DNA from: DATENM01 sp045807765
GTDB lineage: Bacteria > Acidobacteriota > Blastocatellia > UBA7656
NCBI GenBank assembly: GCA_045807765.1
Contig: JBJMGU010000220.1
Location: 1 to 64,000, forward strand
Direction of reading: 5' to 3'
DNA length: 64,000 nucleotides
A program made the translations under genes and the position numbers. Below are positions 44,906 to 57,476 of this stretch, piece by piece. Below the pieces are notes generated by a model. That model worked only from the letters and a program-made list of their open reading frames with translations. It was not told where the DNA came from and made no database searches. The number at the start of each line of letters is the position of its first letter. Position 1 is the stretch's first letter.

Positions 44906-45171
44906 CTATCCTCTCCTTCCGCAGGGAGCGCGGCGCTGGGCCATCGCGCGCTCGGTGAATTCTTGCTTAATCGCCTCCGACCCTGATTACGTTTCGCGCA
45001 CCCCTGGCGGGTGCAGTAATGCAGGGCGTTCGGGCGACACAATTCCGCCTCAAGTTCTTCAGTGAGTGGCACGACGCTGCAAAAGGTTGCAAAAAAAATG
45101 GCAGGCGTGGCCCGCACTGGCCTCACCCATTAAGACGTTCTGCAATGAATAGTGTTATCGCCGGGCCGCGA

Positions 45172-47730
<2,559 letters not shown>

Positions 47731-48067
47731 AATCTTAAATCCGCCGGGGGGTTCGGCTTGTCGTCTCGCTCAACCGCCGTCCTGTTAGACGCACGGCAGA
47801 GGGCGTTTGTTCCATTCAATATTTTCCGGCGATTGTGTAGCGTGGGCACAGCCGCTGTTGATAAAGACGGTGCCTGAAGTGAAAGTGTTACACACCATCC
47901 GCCATGCGTCTACGCTTTTGTCATGAAGGGGTGGCGCAGCGCCACGAACAGCGCAATGCGCGGCTTGAACCGCGGGCCGGGGTTATTATTTTTGCCTTAA
48001 AATCAACAAATGACGTATAGTAATTTCCGGCTGAGTGAGAGACAATGTTTGTGGAAAGTGAGGTCAT
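47731..48067. other. 337-bp divergent intergenic region
   Basis: Gap between the CBM9/DUF5916 gene and the coiled-coil gene. It contains a perfect palindrome GTGGCGC-A-GCGCCAC (47931-47945) that might be an operator, and a good promoter on the plus strand at 47992. No coding or RNA gene is seen. Confidence 0.5.
47992..48021 (+). promoter_or_regulatory. Probable sigma-70 promoter for the coiled-coil gene
   Basis: TTGCCT (47992-47997), an 18-bp A/T-rich spacer and TATAGT (48016-48021) lie 47 bp upstream of the ATG at 48068. The start is preceded by GTGAGGTC, a plausible SD. Confidence 0.55.
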
Positions 48068-48430
48068 ATGAGCAACGATCAAACATCAGACGACCTGACA
48101 ACCAAGCCAACCCTGGAAACGGTGTTGGAACGAATTAACGCGGTTGCCATCAGCATCGGCGAACTGCGAGCTGACGTGAATCAGCGGTTCACTGCTGTTG
48201 GCGACGAGATAGTGCAACTGCGAACCGATATGAATCAACGATTCGACGCCGTAGAGCAACGATTCGAGACCGTTGACAAAGAAATCGCCAACCTGCGCAA
48301 AGATGTGGAGCGAGGCTTCCGCAACACAGAGCGCAAAATGGCATATCTCGCTAACGATTTTCTAGGGCGGCGTGCCGAGCAAGATGAATTATTGGAACGT
48401 ATCGAGGCGCTCGAAAATAAAGCTTCCTAA
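48068..48430 (+). CDS. Small coiled-coil protein, 120 aa (paralogue of the one at 58232)
   Basis: Unrecognised. Almost entirely a heptad-repeat coiled coil: LETVLERINAVAISIGELRAD, NQRFTAVGDEIVQL, DMNQRFDAVEQRFETVDKEI, NLRKDVERGFRNTERKMAYL, ending DELLERIEALENK. The MNQRFxxV unit repeats three times. There is no signal or membrane segment. It shares the N-terminal acidic leader, the VLERxN motif and MNQRF-D-V with the 124-aa protein at 58232-58606, so the two are paralogues. Likely an oligomerisation or scaffold protein; partner unknown. Confidence 0.75.
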   Translation: MSNDQTSDDLTTKPTLETVLERINAVAISIGELRADVNQRFTAVGDEIVQLRTDMNQRFDAVEQRFETVDKEIANLRKDVERGFRNTERKMAYLANDFLGRRAEQDELLERIEALENKAS

Positions 48431-48531
48431 TTGTGCCCACTCGCAGGCGCAAGCATCACACTGAACCTTACAGTCGCTTCATCTTCCCCACTTTTAACTC
48501 GGTTCATAAACAAGTAACTGGCGGGTGGTCG

Positions 48532-49680
48532 CTACAACCCGGCGGCGCGGAATATGTCTGCCTCTGGCCGCACGTCGAGCCAATCGGGCAGGTCAAACAA
48601 CCCTAGACGCGTTTTGTCTGCGACGCTGTTGGCGTAGATGCCACGGCGGAAGCGGATCGAGATATCGGCGCGCGTGCCGTAGACTTTGATCGAGTGAAAA
48701 CTGGCGTCATCCGCCGAGCGCTCGGTCGAATAGGCGATCACACATTCGGTGCCGATCTCTTCGACCATGCGGTTGCTCATGCCTGTAAAGGCGTCGCGCG
48801 ATTCCGGCATCCAGGCCATGCCGCCGGTCTCTTCGGCCAGTCCTTTTAGCGAAAGCTCGGACGCTTCGAGCTGGCGGTAGTAACGGCGCAGGCGGTCAAT
48901 CTTCTTACGCTGTAAGGGGTCGAGCCGTTCGTACCAGGAGAGCGCGTTGAAGGCTTCGGGCTTGATGGCTTTCAGCAATATCTCGTTCTGCCCAGCAATG
49001 TAGATGGTCGCGCGGGCGCGATGCAGCGCTGCCAGCGCCTTCTCGAACATCAGCGTCGCGCCTTCGGCAACCGGCTTTTCGTATGAATCAATGCCGTCGG
49101 TGAGCAGGACGATGCTGCGGCGGCCCGGCACTCTCGACAACACCTCGTCGCAGCCATAGATAATGCTGTTATAAAAGTCGGACTCGATGCCCGGCTTGAA
49201 CTTCCATTCAAGCGCCTGGCGCAGAGCCGTTTTGTTACCGGTCCAGGCCGACAGCAACTGAATGGTGTCGCCGTACGAGATGATAGCGGCGCGGTCTTCG
49301 ACGCCGAGCGCCTCGATCATCTTCAAGGCCAGCTCGCGGTGCAGGTTGATATTCTTGACGGTATGCTCGCCGCTGGTGTCAAGGATGAAGAGGATGTTGG
49401 CCGGCGCGCGCAAGACGTCGTTGACTTCGTGGCGCTTGCCGTCTTCGGTGACGATAAAATCGGTGCGCTTTAAATCTACAGGCAGATGACCGAAGGCATT
49501 GCGCACGTTGACCGCCAGCAGCACTTCTTCGACACGCAGACGCACGGCATCGCTGTCGTCCGTGGGGTGTTGGTGCACCGGCGCTTGCTTGCGCAACCGC
49601 CCGCTCTGGGCGTAGAGATCCGTCACCACGGCCAGGGTCAGGCAAAGAGCGAAAACGGCTCGAACATTCAATCCCTTCAT
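48532..49680 (-). CDS. VWFA-domain secreted protein (VWFA-related Acidobacterial type)
   Basis: 382-aa exported protein with signal peptide MKGLNVRAVFALCLTLAVVTDLYAQ. A beta-rich leader (RVEEVLLAVNVRNAFGHLPVDL, TDFIVTEDGKRHEVNDV) precedes a von Willebrand A domain (NILFILDTSGEHTVKNI, VEDRAAIISYG, RRSIVLLTDGIDSYEKP). The metal site reads DTSGE where DxSxS is usual, so one Ser is replaced by Glu. This arrangement matches the VWFA-related family widespread in Acidobacteriota. ATG 49680 has a GGAG ribosome site. The likely role is protein-protein contact in the periplasm. Not obviously linked to neighbours. Confidence 0.85.
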   Translation of the reverse strand: MKGLNVRAVFALCLTLAVVTDLYAQSGRLRKQAPVHQHPTDDSDAVRLRVEEVLLAVNVRNAFGHLPVDLKRTDFIVTEDGKRHEVNDVLRAPANILFILDTSGEHTVKNINLHRELALKMIEALGVEDRAAIISYGDTIQLLSAWTGNKTALRQALEWKFKPGIESDFYNSIIYGCDEVLSRVPGRRSIVLLTDGIDSYEKPVAEGATLMFEKALAALHRARATIYIAGQNEILLKAIKPEAFNALSWYERLDPLQRKKIDRLRRYYRQLEASELSLKGLAEETGGMAWMPESRDAFTGMSNRMVEEIGTECVIAYSTERSADDASFHSIKVYGTRADISIRFRRGIYANSVADKTRLGLFDLPDWLDVRPEADIFRAAGL

Positions 49681-49831
49681 CGGAATCTCCACCGTTTCAG
49701 GGCGCACGGCCAGTAAGCCAGCGCGCTTCAATCATCCATTGTGCGCGGGTGAATGCCCCGCGTTCTTCGTTAGCTTGCGCGTAAGCCAACCGGCTCCGCG
49801 CCACATCCTTAGTCGCTGCTTGCTCCGGCGA

Positions 49832-51022
49832 TTATATCAAGGATACGAAAACTTCGTTAGATAGCAAGCGGCCTTTGTCCGTCAGCATCATGCGCCCTTC
49901 GGTGATTTGAATCAAGCCGGCATCAGTGAGTCGCGGCAATTCGTCGCCAAAGCGCTCCAGCACGTCCAGACCGTACTCGTCGCGAAACGGCTGAAGCGCG
50001 ACACCTTCATTGAGCCGCAAGCCCATAAACAAAGCTTCGGCGGCGCGGTCTTCGGCTGAAAGCTCATGCCGTTCGGCAATCGCCTGGCCGCGCTCGGCAA
50101 TCGTCGCAATGTACGCGTCGGTCTTCAAGAGGTTGACCCAGCGAGCGCGCCCGTCATAAGAATGCGCGCCGCATCCCAGGCCGTAGAACGCCGCGCCCGT
50201 CCAGTACTTCATATTGTGCTGCGAGCGGAACCGCGACGGCGCGCTTCCCATGCCTTTCCACGGCTCAGGCTCAAGGCGCGCGAAGTTCGATATCTCGTAC
50301 TGCTCGTAGCCGGCGCGCCGTGTCGCCGCGCAGATCATTCGATACATCTCGGCTGCCGTGTCGTCGTCGGGCTGTGGGCGCTGGCCGCGCTTAAGCTGCG
50401 CATAAAGCTGCGTGCCTTCCTTGACTTCGAGCAGGTAAAGCGACAGGTGCTCGGGGTCAAGTCGCAGGGCTTCCTCGAGATTGAAGCGCCAGTCGGCGAG
50501 CGGCTGTTCGGGCAACCCGGCGATCAGGTCAAGGCTGATATTTTCAAAACCGGCTTCGCGCAAAGCAGCGACCGTAAGCCGAGCGTCCGTCGCCGTGTGG
50601 GTGCGCGACAGGCGCGCAAGCTCTTCGTCAATGAATGATTGCACGCCGACGCTGGCGCGGTTGATGCGTGCGGCCAGCCAGCCTTCGACCTTCTGGCGCG
50701 TAAAGGTCGCCGGGTTGATTTCAATCGTCACCTCGGCATCGGGTGCGACTGTGAAGCTCTCGTGGCAGGCGGCAACCAGCGCCGCCAGTTGCTCGGCTTC
50801 GACGATTGAAGGCGTGCCGCCGCCGAAATAGATGGTATCAACGGCCATGCGATGCGGGTTACTTTCTGCCAGTCGCTCGCCCCAGGCGACAATCTCGCGC
50901 CGCACCGCGTCAACGTAGTGCGCCGCCAGGTCTTCAAAAAAATCGGTTGTGTTAAAAGCGCAGTAGGTGCATTTGCGCGCACAGAAGGGGATATGAATAT
51001 AGATGCCTGCCTGCCGATTCAC
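49832..51022 (-). CDS. hemW: HemW-like radical SAM protein (heme chaperone)
   Basis: 396-aa radical SAM enzyme relative of coproporphyrinogen III dehydrogenase. The iron-sulfur motif is IPFCARKCTYCAF (Cys14/18/21 plus the HemW-typical Phe). Other family segments are YFGGGTPSIVEAEQL, EVTIEINPATF, ASVGVQSFIDEELARLSRTHT, ISLDLIAGLPEQ, YEQYEISNFAR and GLGCGAHSYDG. The fourth Cys of HemN (CxxxCxxCxC) is absent (CAF), favouring the heme-trafficking HemW over HemN, as in most bacteria. The C-terminal HemN_C domain (GLRLNEGVAL) is present. It is divergent from the giant C25 protein gene. Confidence 0.92.
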   Translation of the reverse strand: MNRQAGIYIHIPFCARKCTYCAFNTTDFFEDLAAHYVDAVRREIVAWGERLAESNPHRMAVDTIYFGGGTPSIVEAEQLAALVAACHESFTVAPDAEVTIEINPATFTRQKVEGWLAARINRASVGVQSFIDEELARLSRTHTATDARLTVAALREAGFENISLDLIAGLPEQPLADWRFNLEEALRLDPEHLSLYLLEVKEGTQLYAQLKRGQRPQPDDDTAAEMYRMICAATRRAGYEQYEISNFARLEPEPWKGMGSAPSRFRSQHNMKYWTGAAFYGLGCGAHSYDGRARWVNLLKTDAYIATIAERGQAIAERHELSAEDRAAEALFMGLRLNEGVALQPFRDEYGLDVLERFGDELPRLTDAGLIQITEGRMMLTDKGRLLSNEVFVSLI

Positions 51023-51131
51023 TCAGGGATTATATCACGCCCTTCGTTTGCAAAACCCCATCGCGGGTGACCTGTTTCTCGGCGATTTTGCGCATGCATG
51101 ATTGAGCACAGAATTGCTGGAGGATGAAGAG

Positions 51132-54100
51132 ATGACCGCGAGATGGGTACGCGCCGGTGTGATGATAATTTCAGCGCTTGCGGTGCTGGGCCTGGCTTCG
51201 AGCCAATTTGAAGAAGCGGCTTCCACTGCCGGCTTACAGAAGCGGGCACCCGCCGCCGTCTTCACCGTCAACTCGACGGGCGACCAGGCAGACCTCGTGC
51301 CTGGGGACGGGGTTTGCTTGACCGCGAACGGCGACTGTACGCTGCGGGCCGCCCTAGAAGAAACCAACGCCCTGGCCGGTGCCGACACCATCAATTTCAA
51401 CATCGGCACGGGCACCCCCTCAATCACGCCGGCAGCCGCGCTGCCATCGATTACCGATCGGCTGACGATTGACGGCAACAGTGGCGGCGCGGCCCGCGTG
51501 CAAATCAATGGAAGTGGCGTTGCGACAGCCGGCACACACGGGCTGGTACTGGCACCAGGCAGTAGCGGCAGCGCGATCCGCTCGCTGGTCATCCGGCAAT
51601 GGACCGGTAACGGCGTACGCATCCAGTCAGACAACAACCTAATCGAGAATAACTACATCGGTACGAACGAAACCGGCAGCGTCACGGCGGCCAATGGCGC
51701 GGGCGGCGTTGTGATCTCTGGCGGCTCTGGCAACACCATTGGCGGCTTGAGCGCGACGGCGGGGACGGCGCCGGGCAATGTCATTTCGGGCAACGACACG
51801 AATGGCGTCATGCTCACCGCCGCCGCGACGATGAATAGCGTGCAGGGTAACCTGATCGGGATTGCCGCCGGCGGCGCAACAGCGCTGAGGAACACAGGTC
51901 ACGGCATCTTGATCGATAGCGCGCCGGCCAATACCATCGGCGGCTCGACAACAACGGCGCGGAACATCATTACCGGGGGCACCGCGACGACTTCATTCGG
52001 AGTCGCTATTCAGGGCGAGACCAGTGACAACAACACGATAGCCGGAAACTATATCGGCACAGACATCACAGGCATGAACGACATCGGCGCGGGCGGCGAC
52101 GGCGTGCGAATCAATTCGGGGCCGGATAACAACACGATAGGCGGCTCGACGGCGACACCTGGCACGCCGCCCGGCAACGTCATCAGCGGCAACGGCGCGA
52201 CCGGCTGTGGCACCTGTGACGGTATTGAAATCGTCGGCAGCAGTACGATACAGAACACGACTACCGGCAACAAGATTCAGGGCAACATCATCGGCCTGAA
52301 AGCCGACGGCATGGCGGCTTTGAAGAACGAGCGCAACGGCATCAACATCAACGACGCCTCTAGCACGACCATCGGCGGCTCGTCGGCGATGGAGCGCAAT
52401 GTCATATCGGGCAATAACACAGACGCCAACACCGACGGCATAGATATGAATGGCGAGAACGCCGACAACAACACGATTGCCGGCAATTACATTGGCACCA
52501 ACATCAATGGCACGGCGGCCATCGCCAATGGCGGCAACGGCGTCTTTGTCAACGGCGGGCCGGATAACCTCACCATCGGAGGCTCGACGGCAACGCCCGG
52601 TACGCCGCCCGGCAACGTCATCAGCGGCAACACCGGCGACGGCGTTGAGCTTCTCGGCGGCGCCAGTTCGGGCCATCTGGTGCGCGGCAATTTGATCGGC
52701 CTTCAGGCGGGCGGCGCGGCGGCGCTGGGCAACGGAGCCAACGGCGTGCTGCTGAATCAAACCACCAGCTCGATCATCGGCGGCTCAACTTCTGATCTGC
52801 GCAATATCATCTCTGCCAACGGCGCCAACGGCGTGCAATTGAACGAAGGGCAGGGCGGCATATTCGACAACAACACAGTCGCAAGCAACTACATCGGCAC
52901 AGACATCACCGGCATGAGCGCCCTCGGCAACACGAGCGCCGGAATTCACATCGTCCAGGCTGATGGCGTCACTGTCGGCGGCATTACGGCAACGCCCGGT
53001 ACGCCGCCCGGCAACGTCATCAGCGGTAACAACACCGTCGGCATCGATGCCGACAATGCTAATGATGATGCGGTGCAAGGCAACCTGATCGGCCTGAAAG
53101 CCAATGGCGCGGACGCCCTGCCCAACACCAGCCACGGCATTCATATCCGCAACACCTCGGTCAGAATCGCCGTCGGCGGGACGGCAGCCGGGGCCGCCAA
53201 CCGCATCGCTTTTAATGGCGGCGATGGCGTGAATGTCGCGGGCGCTTCCAGTAACGGCAACTCGATCCGCGCCAACTCGATCTACTCGAACACCGGGTTA
53301 GGCATAGACTTGGCCGGCGGCACCGAGAACGCCAGTGGTGTGACGGCCAACGACCCGAACGATAGCGACGCCGGGGCAAACACCTTACAAAATTACCCGG
53401 TGATCACTGCGGCCACCGTGAGTGGCGGCAGCATAACGGTCGCAGGCACTTTGAACAGTGCGCCCAACATGACCTTCGCCATTGAGTTTTATTCGATGAC
53501 GACCGCCGACCCTTCGGGCAATGGCGAAGCGACAAGCTATCGCGGCTCGACCTCTGTGACGACAAACGCCAGCGGCAACGCCAGCTTCAGCGGCATCATA
53601 CTGGCCACCACAGACCCGCTGATTACCGCGACCGCCACCAACACGACGGGGTCGCCTGCCAACAACACTTCGGAATTCGCCGCTGACTTCACGGCGTCGA
53701 GCCCGACCATTGTCCGGCTCGAATCGTTTAAGGCGCTCGCTGATGACAGCGGTAAAGTCTATTTAGAATGGCAGACCGGCTACGAGGCAGACAACCTCGG
53801 TTTCAATCTCTACCGCGAAGTCCGTGGTCAGCGCACACGGATTAATCCTTCGCTGATCGCCGGGTCGGCGCTGATCGCCGGCCAAGATACTGTCCTTGCC
53901 GCCGGCGCTGTTTATTCGTGGGTTGACGCGCAAGGTGCGGCTGATATGGCGGCGATGTACTGGCTCGAAGACATTGACTTGAGCGGCGGCGCAACCCTGC
54001 ACGGCCCCTTCTTTACTTCGCCCGTAGGCAAGCTCCCCGCCGAAGCCCGCGCGGTTCTGCTCAATGAGATTAATGATTCAGGCGACGCGGCTCAGAGGCA

Positions 54101-56216
54101 ATTGCTGCCGGTGACTGCAAGCCGCAAAGGCATGGCGATGTTTTCAGCCGACCGCCTTGCCAACGACAGCCTTGCCAGGCAGTGGGAGATTGCCGCTCAA
54201 GCAGGCGTCAAGCTGCTGATCAAGCAAGCCGGCTGGTATCGCATCACTCAGCCCGAACTCATTGCCGCCGGGCTCGAGCCAATGCGCGACCCGCGCTTCT
54301 TACAACTCTTTGCCGATGGCCAGGAGGTCGCCATGCTCGTCAACGGCGGCTTTAAAGGGCGGCTCGATTCGACCGACTCCATCGAGTTTTTCGCCACTCC
54401 ACTCGATACCCCGGAGACCGCTACACACGCCTATTACCTCATCTTCGGCGCGCAGCCCGGTCGCCGCATCGCGGGCGTTAGCGGCCTTCCCGACAAACCG
54501 GACGAGGCTCAGAGCTTTGCTTACACCACCGAACTGAAGCCGCGGTATCTCTACTTCCCTTCAATCAAGAACGGCGACGCCGACAACTGGTTCGGCCCCA
54601 TCATCAGCAGCACGCCTTATACGCTCTCCTTGAAAGTTTCGCAGCCTGATTCCCAGGCCCAATCGCCTGCCACGCTCGATCTGGTTACACAGGGACTCGG
54701 CCTCAACGTTGGGCATGGCGTCAGCCTTAGCTTCAACGGCTCGTTTATCGGTACAACTCTATTCGATAGTCAGGCGCATTCAACGACCTCGTTCACGCTG
54801 CCGATGTCGCTGCTGCGCGACGGCGACAACAGCATCACTTTGCAAGCTCTCAATGGTCCGAGCGATTTCAGCGTCCTCGATGTCGTGCGTCTGACTTACG
54901 CGCACCGCTTCGTCGCCGACGACAATGCCCTGCTGATGAGCGCCGACGGCGGACAGACCATACAGATCAGCGGCTTCCTGCGGCCCGCCGTTCGCCTTTT
55001 CGACATCACTGACGCGAGCAACCCTGTCGAGATTCAAGGTCAGGTTGAAGCGGACGGTAATAGCTACCGGCTGACAGCGGCATTGCCCAGCGGCGGGCCG
55101 CGCCAGCTCTATGCCATCAGCGAGCGCGCTGTCCAACATCCGGCGCAGGTCATCACCCAGCGACCCTCAACCTGGAACCGCGCCGCCAATGGCGCTGACC
55201 TCATCATCATCTCGCACGCCAGCCTCATCTCTAGCCTTGAGCCCCTCAAACAGCTCAGACTCAGTCAGGGCTACTCCGTCGCCGTCGTTGATGTCGAAGA
55301 CCTCTTTGATGAATTCTCCTTCGGCGCTCACTCCGCCGCTGCCGTCCGTGACTTTCTCACCCGCGCTCACACGCTCTGGAAGAAAGCTCCCCGTTGGGCG
55401 CTGCTCGCCGGCGACGCCAGCTACGATCCGCGCAACTATCTCGGCCTCGGCGACAACGACTTCGTCCCCACTGGCCGCATCACCACCTTGCAGTTCGAGA
55501 CCGCCTCTGATGAGTGGCTCGGCGACAGCGACGGCGACGGCCTTTCAGAAGTCGCCATCGGTCGCCTGCCGGTGCGCTCACCTGAGGCTGCGGCGCTGGT
55601 TGTCGGTAAGCTGCTCAATTATGAGAAGCAGCGCCACGAAGGCGCTTTGCTGGTCGCTGACCGCAATGACGGCTACAACTTCGAGGCGGCGACAACGGCG
55701 GTCAAGAGCCTGCTGCCGCCGGGGCTGGCGGTGATGACCATCTATCGCAGTCAGATGGATGACGCGGCGGCGCATCAAGCGGTGATGGCGGGGCTCAGTC
55801 GCGGGCCACTGGTGGTCAATTATGCCGGGCACGGCTCGGCCAGTGTGTGGCGCGGCAGCGTGCTGGTGACCGCTGATGCGGCGAGTCTGAGCAACCGCGA
55901 CCATCTGACGGTAGTGATCTCGATGACCTGCTTGAACGGCTTGTTCAATGATCCGCGAACGGCGAGCCTGGGCGAAGCGCTGCTGTTATCAGAGGGAGGA
56001 GCGGCGGCGGTGTGGGCGTCGTCGGCGCAGACAAGCGGCGACGGGCAGGCGCAGATGAATCAAGAAGTGATGCGGCAGTTGTTCGGGGGAGCGACGGCGC
56101 GAGTGCAGGGGATGACTATCGGCGAGGCGACGAAGCGAGCGCGGCAGGTGGTCAGCGACAGTGACGTGCGGCGGAGCTGGGTGTTGCTGGGCGATCCGAC
56201 GATGCGGGTGAAGTAA
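51132..56216 (+). CDS. Giant secreted protein: CSLREA/parallel beta-helix fused to a C25 (gingipain-type) cysteine peptidase
   Basis: 1694 aa. ATG 51132 has a GGAGG ribosome site. The signal segment is VRAGVMIISALAVLGLASS. Residues ~30-80 carry a CSLREA-type motif (FTVNSTGDQAD ... DGDCTLRAALEETNA-like). Residues ~100-720 are right-handed beta-helix repeats (NYIGTDITG, NTIGGSTATPGTPPGNVISGN). A fibronectin/Ig-like section follows (ESFKALADDSGKVYLEWQTGYE). The C-terminal ~420 residues are a peptidase C25 domain: catalytic His1567 (VNYAGHGSASVW) and Cys1600 (ISMTCLNGLFND), 33 residues apart as in gingipain R, with DGDGLSEVAIGRLPVRS nearby. No C-terminal sorting domain is apparent. Probably a surface or secreted protease; substrate unknown. 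Confidence 0.88.
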   Translation: MTARWVRAGVMIISALAVLGLASSQFEEAASTAGLQKRAPAAVFTVNSTGDQADLVPGDGVCLTANGDCTLRAALEETNALAGADTINFNIGTGTPSITPAAALPSITDRLTIDGNSGGAARVQINGSGVATAGTHGLVLAPGSSGSAIRSLVIRQWTGNGVRIQSDNNLIENNYIGTNETGSVTAANGAGGVVISGGSGNTIGGLSATAGTAPGNVISGNDTNGVMLTAAATMNSVQGNLIGIAAGGATALRNTGHGILIDSAPANTIGGSTTTARNIITGGTATTSFGVAIQGETSDNNTIAGNYIGTDITGMNDIGAGGDGVRINSGPDNNTIGGSTATPGTPPGNVISGNGATGCGTCDGIEIVGSSTIQNTTTGNKIQGNIIGLKADGMAALKNERNGININDASSTTIGGSSAMERNVISGNNTDANTDGIDMNGENADNNTIAGNYIGTNINGTAAIANGGNGVFVNGGPDNLTIGGSTATPGTPPGNVISGNTGDGVELLGGASSGHLVRGNLIGLQAGGAAALGNGANGVLLNQTTSSIIGGSTSDLRNIISANGANGVQLNEGQGGIFDNNTVASNYIGTDITGMSALGNTSAGIHIVQADGVTVGGITATPGTPPGNVISGNNTVGIDADNANDDAVQGNLIGLKANGADALPNTSHGIHIRNTSVRIAVGGTAAGAANRIAFNGGDGVNVAGASSNGNSIRANSIYSNTGLGIDLAGGTENASGVTANDPNDSDAGANTLQNYPVITAATVSGGSITVAGTLNSAPNMTFAIEFYSMTTADPSGNGEATSYRGSTSVTTNASGNASFSGIILATTDPLITATATNTTGSPANNTSEFAADFTASSPTIVRLESFKALADDSGKVYLEWQTGYEADNLGFNLYREVRGQRTRINPSLIAGSALIAGQDTVLAAGAVYSWVDAQGAADMAAMYWLEDIDLSGGATLHGPFFTSPVGKLPAEARAVLLNEINDSGDAAQRQLLPVTASRKGMAMFSADRLANDSLARQWEIAAQAGVKLLIKQAGWYRITQPELIAAGLEPMRDPRFLQLFADGQEVAMLVNGGFKGRLDSTDSIEFFATPLDTPETATHAYYLIFGAQPGRRIAGVSGLPDKPDEAQSFAYTTELKPRYLYFPSIKNGDADNWFGPIISSTPYTLSLKVSQPDSQAQSPATLDLVTQGLGLNVGHGVSLSFNGSFIGTTLFDSQAHSTTSFTLPMSLLRDGDNSITLQALNGPSDFSVLDVVRLTYAHRFVADDNALLMSADGGQTIQISGFLRPAVRLFDITDASNPVEIQGQVEADGNSYRLTAALPSGGPRQLYAISERAVQHPAQVITQRPSTWNRAANGADLIIISHASLISSLEPLKQLRLSQGYSVAVVDVEDLFDEFSFGAHSAAAVRDFLTRAHTLWKKAPRWALLAGDASYDPRNYLGLGDNDFVPTGRITTLQFETASDEWLGDSDGDGLSEVAIGRLPVRSPEAAALVVGKLLNYEKQRHEGALLVADRNDGYNFEAATTAVKSLLPPGLAVMTIYRSQMDDAAAHQAVMAGLSRGPLVVNYAGHGSASVWRGSVLVTADAASLSNRDHLTVVISMTCLNGLFNDPRTASLGEALLLSEGGAAAVWASSAQTSGDGQAQMNQEVMRQLFGGATARVQGMTIGEATKRARQVVSDSDVRRSWVLLGDPTMRVK
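51741..53031 (+). repeat. Coding tandem repeats of the beta-helix (about 400-438 bp period)
   Basis: A long motif (GGCTCGACGGCGACACC, coding GGSTATPGTPPGNVISGN) starts at about 51741, 52140, 52578 and 52977. Shorter variants (GGSTTTARNIIT, GGSSAMERNVIS, GGSTSDLRNIIS) alternate between them near 51942, 52373 and 52780. Copies 3 and 4 are nearly identical, pointing to recent internal duplication. Confidence 0.8.
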
Positions 56217-56257
56217 GGCGGCGTGAGCCGACAAGAAAGCAGCAGAGCGCACGAAAA

Positions 56258-56332
56258 AGCGAAGGGTCAGAGAAGCAGCGGACAACCTCTTGCCGGGGAT
56301 GACGTGGCTCTGATCCTTCGCTCTATTTTTGC
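56258..56332 (+). terminator. Terminator-like long hairpin after the C25 gene
   Basis: Arms AGCGAAGGGTCAGAG (56258-56272) and CTCTGATCCTTCGCT (56308-56322) pair at 14 of 15 positions, with a ~35-bp loop, followed by CTATTTTTG. It lies 42 bp after the stop. The loop is long for a classical terminator. Confidence 0.5.
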
Positions 56333-56501
56333 CGTCCGGGCGCTGCCGGCTGGCAAGCGAAAAAACACTTTGGCGGTTGGCTTGTCGTCGCGAAATCGGG
56401 TATCCTTCACAGGTTATTTTACCGCCCTGCCCGCTTGCCATCATCATCGCCGTTTTGCTTGCACAGGCTGGGGCACGTGCGAATTGGCGGAGAGAGTGTA
56501 A

Positions 56502-57476
56502 ATGATCGCTTTTGAAAAACTGTCAGGACAACGGATCGTCGTGACCGGCGGCGCCGGCTTTGTCGGTTCCAACATCGTGCGCCGCCTCCTGCGCGAAGGC
56601 GCGCGCGTCGTCGTGCTGGATGATTTCTACACCGGCACGCTAGAGAACTTGCCCGGTGACGCCGCCGACATGGAGATCGTGCGCGGCACGGTGACCGATT
56701 ACGAACTGGTGCGCGACGTCGTCCAGGGTGCTGCCATCGTCTTTCACGAAGCGGCGCGCAACATCATCGTCTCGACGCGCAACCCGCGCGAGGATTACGA
56801 AGTCAACATCGGCGGCACACTGAACGTGCTGCTGGCGGCGCGCGAAACCAACGTACCGCGCACGGTTTACGCTTCGTCGGCTTCGGTCTACGGCAATCCG
56901 CGTTACTTGCCGATCAATGAAGACGATGCGACCAACATGCTCAGCCCTTACGCCGTCTCGAAATTCGCGGGCGAGAATTACTGCAAGGCGTTCTACGAAA
57001 GTTACGGCTTGTCAGTGGCGGCGGTGCGCTATTCAAACGTCTTTGGCACGCAGCAACGCCCCGACAATCCTTATTGCGGAGTCATCGCTAAGTTCTTCGA
57101 GTCGACGATGCAGAACGAAGCGCCGCGCATTCACGGCGACGGCGAGCAGACACGCGATTTCACCTACATTGATGATGTCGTCGAGGCGACGCTGATGGCC
57201 GGCATCTCGTCGAAGGCCGAGGGTCAGGTCTATAATGTCGGCACCGGGCGCGAAACGACGATCAATCAACTGGCGCGGATCATCATCCGCATCACCAATG
57301 CGCAGGTCGAGCCGACCTATGTTGACCGCCGCGACATTGACAACATCCGCCGCCGCGTCGTCAACATCGAAAAGATTCGCCGCGAGCTGCGCTGGGTGCC
57401 ATCCGTGACCATCGAAGAAGGTCTGCGCCGAACTTACCAATGGCTGAAAGAGAACAACGAGGGGAGACCGGCATGA
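56502..57476 (+). CDS. NAD-dependent nucleotide-sugar epimerase/dehydratase
   Basis: 324-aa extended short-chain dehydrogenase. NAD motif VVTGGAGFVGSNIVRRLL, catalytic TVYASSASVYG and YAVSKFAGENY, plus VFHEAARNIIVSTRNPRED and RDFTYIDDVVEATL. It resembles UDP-glucose/GlcNAc 4-epimerases and decarboxylase-type relatives; the substrate cannot be fixed. The stop overlaps the ATG of a GT2 gene by four bases (ATGA), so a sugar donor and its transferase are made together. Paralogous to the epimerase at 42168. SD is GGAGAG, about 8 bp before the ATG. Confidence 0.9.
   Translation: MIAFEKLSGQRIVVTGGAGFVGSNIVRRLLREGARVVVLDDFYTGTLENLPGDAADMEIVRGTVTDYELVRDVVQGAAIVFHEAARNIIVSTRNPREDYEVNIGGTLNVLLAARETNVPRTVYASSASVYGNPRYLPINEDDATNMLSPYAVSKFAGENYCKAFYESYGLSVAAVRYSNVFGTQQRPDNPYCGVIAKFFESTMQNEAPRIHGDGEQTRDFTYIDDVVEATLMAGISSKAEGQVYNVGTGRETTINQLARIIIRITNAQVEPTYVDRRDIDNIRRRVVNIEKIRRELRWVPSVTIEEGLRRTYQWLKENNEGRPA

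Noticed and set aside
44906..45171. Possible small gene between the ABC ATPase and the CBM9/DUF5916 gene
   Set aside because: The short minus-strand frame has no SD or coding-like composition; the 266-bp gap holds nothing I can support.
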